From Streptomyces sp. NBC_00234 (GTDB lineage Bacteria; Actinomycetota; Actinomycetes; Streptomycetales; Streptomycetaceae), in contig NZ_CP108101.1 in the NCBI RefSeq assembly GCF_036195325.1, positions 6,262,001-6,326,000 on the forward strand: DNA of 64,000 nt. Reading direction: 5' to 3'. The translations under genes and the position numbers were made by a program. Under the pieces are notes generated by a model. It was not told where the DNA came from and ran no database searches. It worked only from the letters and a program-made list of their open reading frames with translations. Positions 61,083-64,000 of the stretch are shown piece after piece. Position 1 is the stretch's first letter. Every line of letters starts with the position of its first letter.

Positions 61083-62282
61083 ATGGAGACTCCGGGGTCG
61101 CAGACATCTCTGCATCGCGCCAACCTTGAGCGGGTTGTGCGCGCCGTGCGTATGGCGGGTTCGCTCACCCAGGCGGAGATCGCCAGAAGCACCGGCCTCT
61201 CCGCGGCCACCGTCTCCAATATCGTTCGCGAGCTGAAGGACAGCGGCACGGTCGAAGTGACGCCGACGTCGGCGGGCGGCCGACGGGCCCGGAGCGTCTC
61301 GCTCAGCGGCGACGCGGGCATCGTGGTCGGCGTGGACTTCGGCCATACGCATCTCAGGGTGGCCGTCGGCAACCTGGCCCACCAGGTCCTGGCGGAGGAA
61401 TCCGAGCCGCTGGACGTCGACGCCTCGTCGGCGCAGGGCTTCGGCCGGGCGGAACAGCTGGTGAACCGGCTGATCGAGAGCACCGGGATCGCTCCGGACA
61501 AGGTGATCGGCGTCGGGCTCGGCGTGCCCGGCCCGATCGACGTCGAGTCCGGCACGCTGGGCTCCACCTCGATCCTGCCGGGCTGGACGGGCATCAACCC
61601 CAGCGAGGAGCTGGCCGGACGCCTCGGCGTGCCGGTGTACGTCGACAACGACGCCAACCTCGGGGCCCTGGGGGAGCTGGTCTGGGGCAGCGGGCGAGGG
61701 GTCAGGGATCTCGCGTACATCAAGGTCGCGAGCGGTGTCGGCGCCGGTCTGGTGATCGACGGTTCCATCTACCGGGGGCCCGGCGGCACGGCCGGCGAGA
61801 TCGGGCACATCACGCTCGACGAGTCGGGCCCCGTGTGCCGCTGCGGCAACCGCGGCTGCCTGGAGACCTTCGCCGCCGCCCGGTACGTCCTGCCCCTGCT
61901 CCAGCCGAGCCACGGGCCCGATCTGACCATGGAGCGCGTGGTCCAGCTGGCCCGGGAGGGCGATCCGGGCTGCCGCCGGGTGATCGGGGACGTGGGACGC
62001 CACATCGGCAGCGGTGTCGCCAACCTGTGCAACCTGCTCAACCCGAGCCGGGTGGTGCTCGGAGGGTCCCTCGCGGAGGCGGGGGAGCTGGTGCTGGGGC
62101 CGATCCGGGACTCGGTGTCCCGGTACGCCATCCCCAGTGCGGCGCGGCAGCTGTCGGTGCTGCCGGGGGCGCTCGGAGGGCGGGCGGAAGTGCTGGGCGC
62201 GCTGGCCCTCGTACTCAATGAGATGGGCGATTCGACCCTTTTGGAGAGCGCGCTCTCCACTGCGACGCCTGCCTTCACTTAG
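61083..62282 (+). CDS. ROK-family transcriptional regulator (Rok7B7-like)
   Basis: Regulator of 399 aa. N-terminal winged HTH (about 25-60, GSLTQAEIARSTGLSAATVS), then a sugar-kinase-like ROK domain: VVGVDFGHTHLRVAVG, GVGLGVPGPIDVESG, YVDNDANLGALGE, and the zinc motif CRCGNRGCLE preceded by AGEIGHI. By position between ngcEFG-like and xylFGH genes it matches S. coelicolor Rok7B7 (SCO6008, from memory), reported to affect xylose uptake, catabolite repression and antibiotic production. It probably binds a sugar or sugar phosphate and controls the flanking transporters. Confidence 0.9.
   Translation: METPGSQTSLHRANLERVVRAVRMAGSLTQAEIARSTGLSAATVSNIVRELKDSGTVEVTPTSAGGRRARSVSLSGDAGIVVGVDFGHTHLRVAVGNLAHQVLAEESEPLDVDASSAQGFGRAEQLVNRLIESTGIAPDKVIGVGLGVPGPIDVESGTLGSTSILPGWTGINPSEELAGRLGVPVYVDNDANLGALGELVWGSGRGVRDLAYIKVASGVGAGLVIDGSIYRGPGGTAGEIGHITLDESGPVCRCGNRGCLETFAAARYVLPLLQPSHGPDLTMERVVQLAREGDPGCRRVIGDVGRHIGSGVANLCNLLNPSRVVLGGSLAEAGELVLGPIRDSVSRYAIPSAARQLSVLPGALGGRAEVLGALALVLNEMGDSTLLESALSTATPAFT
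62243..62258. promoter_or_regulatory. 16-bp palindrome in the 3' end of the ROK gene
   Basis: GGAGAGCGCGCTCTCC is perfectly palindromic and resembles the GC-centred operators of LacI-family regulators. It lies inside the ROK coding region, 145 bp upstream of xylF, so it could be a distal operator for xylF or simply coding sequence. Confidence 0.35.
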
Positions 62283-62290
62283 ATAACGAA

Positions 62291-62304
62291 TGGCACCGTT
62301 GTCA
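62291..62304. promoter_or_regulatory. operator-like site upstream of xylF
   Basis: TGGCACCGTTGTCA is an imperfect palindrome sharing CGTTGTCA with the perfect GACAACGTTGTC site before GH92 (56672-56683). It lies 99 bp before the xylF start, next to a possible TTGTCA -35 box. Confidence 0.5.
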
Positions 62305-62402
62305 TCTCGTTAAGGATTTACTCCTTGACGCTGACGTCGCAGCCGAGTTGACTTCCAGCCACCTCGGCCGCAACGTCGCGGCCTCGTCAGGGAGGTTCGA
62401 GA

Positions 62403-63512
62403 ATGAACACGCGTATGCGTCGTGCCGCCGTTGCCGTTGCCGCCACCGCCATGGCTGTCTCGCTTGCCGCTTGCGGCAGCGCCAAGGAGTCCGGCGACAA
62501 GGCCAAGGAGACCGAGACGAAGGGCGACGACCTGAAGATAGGTCTGCTCCTTCCCGAGAACCAGACGGCCCGGTACGAGAAGTTCGACAAGCCGATCATC
62601 GAGAAGAAGATCAGCGAGCTCACCGGCGGCAAGGCGGAGGTCATCTACGCCAACGCCAAGCAGGACGCCACCCTGCAGTCGCAGCAGGTCGACACCATGA
62701 TCACGAACAAGGTCGACGCGCTCATCGTCGACGCGGTGGACTCCAAGGCCATCGCCAACGGCGTCAAGAAGGCCAAGGACGCGGGCATCCCCGTCGTCGC
62801 CTTCGATCGCCTCGCCGAGGGCCCGATCGACGCCTACACCTCCTTCGACAACGAAGAGGTCGGCCACGTCCAGGGCAAGGCCCTGCTGGAGGCCCTCGGC
62901 GACAAGGCCGACGGCGGCACGATCGTGATGATGAACGGCGCGATCACCGACCCGAACGCCGCCCTCTTCAAGAAGGGCGCCAAGGCCGAGCTCGACGGCA
63001 AGGTCAAGTACGGCAAGGAGTACGACACCAAGGAGTGGAAGCCGGAGAACGCCAACGCCAACATGGAGGCGGCGATCACGGCTCTCGGCAAGGACAAGAT
63101 CGTCGGCGTCTACTCCGCCAACGACGGCATGGCGGGCGGCATCATCACCGCCCTCAAGGCCGCCGGTCTCTCCAAGCTCCCGCCGGTCACCGGCCAGGAC
63201 GCCGAACTCGCCGGTGTGCAGCGCATCGTCGCCGGTGAGCAGTTCATGAGCGTCTACAAGCCGTACGCCCCCGAAGGCGCTGTCGCCGCCGAGATGGCCG
63301 TCGCGCTGGCCAAGGGCGAGAAGCTCGACTCGATCGCCACGTCCACGGTGGACAGCCCCACCCAGAAGGCCGTTCCCTCCGTCCTGGTCCCGGTCGTCTC
63401 GCTGACCCAGGCCAACATCCAGGACACCGTCCTGAAGGACGGCATCTACACGGTCGACGAGATCTGCACGGCCAAGTACAAGGCCGCCTGCGACAAGCTC
63501 GGCCTGAAGTAG
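62403..63512 (+). CDS. xylF: xylose-type ABC substrate-binding lipoprotein
   Basis: Periplasmic-binding-protein-4 family receptor (RbsB/XylF type) of 369 aa, anchored at Cys24 (VSLAACGS). LKIGLLLPENQTARYEKFD begins the fold; further landmarks are DALIVDAVDSKAIANGV, IPVVAFDRLAEGPIDAY, YSANDGMAGGIITAL and PPVTGQDAELAGVQRI, as in xylose binders. Gene order with the next ATPase matches xylFGH. ATG 62403 has a GGGAGG site. High A-rich Lys content and strong codon bias suggest high expression. Confidence 0.88.
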   Translation: MNTRMRRAAVAVAATAMAVSLAACGSAKESGDKAKETETKGDDLKIGLLLPENQTARYEKFDKPIIEKKISELTGGKAEVIYANAKQDATLQSQQVDTMITNKVDALIVDAVDSKAIANGVKKAKDAGIPVVAFDRLAEGPIDAYTSFDNEEVGHVQGKALLEALGDKADGGTIVMMNGAITDPNAALFKKGAKAELDGKVKYGKEYDTKEWKPENANANMEAAITALGKDKIVGVYSANDGMAGGIITALKAAGLSKLPPVTGQDAELAGVQRIVAGEQFMSVYKPYAPEGAVAAEMAVALAKGEKLDSIATSTVDSPTQKAVPSVLVPVVSLTQANIQDTVLKDGIYTVDEICTAKYKAACDKLGLK

Positions 63513-63521
63513 GTCCGGCGA

Positions 63522-63548
63522 GGGTCCGGCCGCCCGGCGGCCGGACCC
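63522..63548 (+). terminator. intra-operon terminator/attenuator after xylF
   Basis: Perfect 12-bp stem gggtccggccgc / gcggccggaccc with a 3-nt loop, 9 bp after the xylF stop. Partial termination here would give more binding protein than ATPase, a common pattern in such operons. Confidence 0.65.
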
Positions 63549-63808
63549 ACGCGGCCGGCCACCGCGATCCCGCGGTGTGAAGCCGCCCCGGCCGCAAGTC
63601 AGCTGCTCTGCAAGCGACTTGCGCCCACAAAGCCTGTCCGGTGCCCCGCCCACCAACTGTCCCGCTGCCGGGCGGGGCGCCGGATGGAACTCTTCGGCCC
63701 AGCACCTGCTGCGCCACCCGGTTCTCTGCAGTTCTCTTCTGCTCGACCACCGCGCCTTCCCCCAGGCGCGGCATCCCCGCCGGTCAGGCGGCGAAGGAGA
63801 TGGTTCAC

Positions 63809-64000
63809 GTGTCCGCTACGCCCGTGTTGGCGTTGCGAGGGGTCTCCAAGCGATTCGGTGCCGTCCAGGCGCTCACCGATGTACAGCTTGAGGTCCACGC
63901 CGGCGAGGTGGTCGCCCTGGTGGGCGACAACGGCGCCGGTAAATCAACGCTGGTCAAGACGATTGCCGGTGTGCACCCCATCGATGACGGAGTCATCGAG
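63809..64000 (+). CDS. xylG: sugar ABC transporter ATPase, N-terminal fragment cut by window end
   Basis: The start of an XylG/RbsA-type ATPase. LALRGVSKRFGAVQALTDVQ is followed by the Walker A motif VGDNGAGKSTLVK and TIAGVHPIDDGVIE at the window edge. GTG 63809 is 8 nt after GAAGGAGA; an in-frame ATG at 63800 overlaps that site. It should carry two ATPase domains and power uptake with xylF and a permease beyond the window. Confidence 0.88.
   Translation, partial: MSATPVLALRGVSKRFGAVQALTDVQLEVHAGEVVALVGDNGAGKSTLVKTIAGVHPIDDGVIE

Overview
The window is high-GC actinomycete chromosome, almost certainly Streptomyces. The evidence is the GC-rich third codon positions, GTG starts, a chaplin, a melC1-melC2 tyrosinase pair, HbpS, and the gene order murA-like / acnA / ngcEFG-like / ROK regulator / xylF-xylG. 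That order matches, from memory, the S. coelicolor SCO5998-SCO6010 neighbourhood. I see no tRNA, rRNA, CRISPR array or phage module.

Region 1 (1-11.5 kb) is a surface-glycan locus. It holds two glycosyltransferases, a GDP-mannose dehydratase and GDP-fucose synthase (gmd/fcl), an initiating sugar-phosphate transferase, a lipoprotein, and two tandem paralogous secreted beta-propeller/FN3/LamG proteins. Five genes (gmd, both propeller proteins, lipoprotein, GT2) form a chain whose reading frames overlap at every junction. Region 2 (11.8-21.7 kb) is mixed accessory DNA: an alpha/beta hydrolase divergent from a BTAD-type regulator, an IS5-family element with a -1 frameshift window, a FAD oxidoreductase, a membrane-anchored GH26-like glycanase, a P450, and melC1-melC2.

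Region 3 (21.7-31.8 kb, minus strand) has a chaplin with an unusual tail and then an eight-gene polysaccharide operon carrying every class of part expected of a Wzx/Wzy-type pathway: initiating transferase, flippase, polymerase, chain-length protein, two glycosyltransferases, deacetylase and a GNAT/FemAB-like acyltransferase. It lacks sugar-nucleotide genes, which the neighbouring gmd/fcl locus could supply.

Region 4 (32-45.5 kb) holds separate units: an MFS exporter with a CsoR-like operator, a Tat-exported phospholipase C, a GH20 hexosaminidase under a DasR-like (dre) site, a small unknown protein, a cold-shock protein, an inositol-monophosphatase homologue with altered metal ligands, HbpS, an FMN reductase divergent from an XRE regulator, a lone glycosyltransferase and an NmrA-like protein.

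Region 5 (45.6-64 kb) is the conserved block: an HTH-MurA fusion with a palindrome at its start, an MBL-fold protein, aconitase with a MarR-type palindrome and an iron box in its promoter, a histidine phosphatase, a GH92 alpha-mannosidase, NgcEFG-like transport genes preceded by a dre-like site and a truncated SBP leader, a ROK regulator, and the start of xylFGH. The GH92 and xylF promoters share a similar operator. With the GH20 and ngc genes this forms an aminosugar/sugar uptake and glycan-turnover neighbourhood. Perfect stem-loop terminators mark most convergent junctions.
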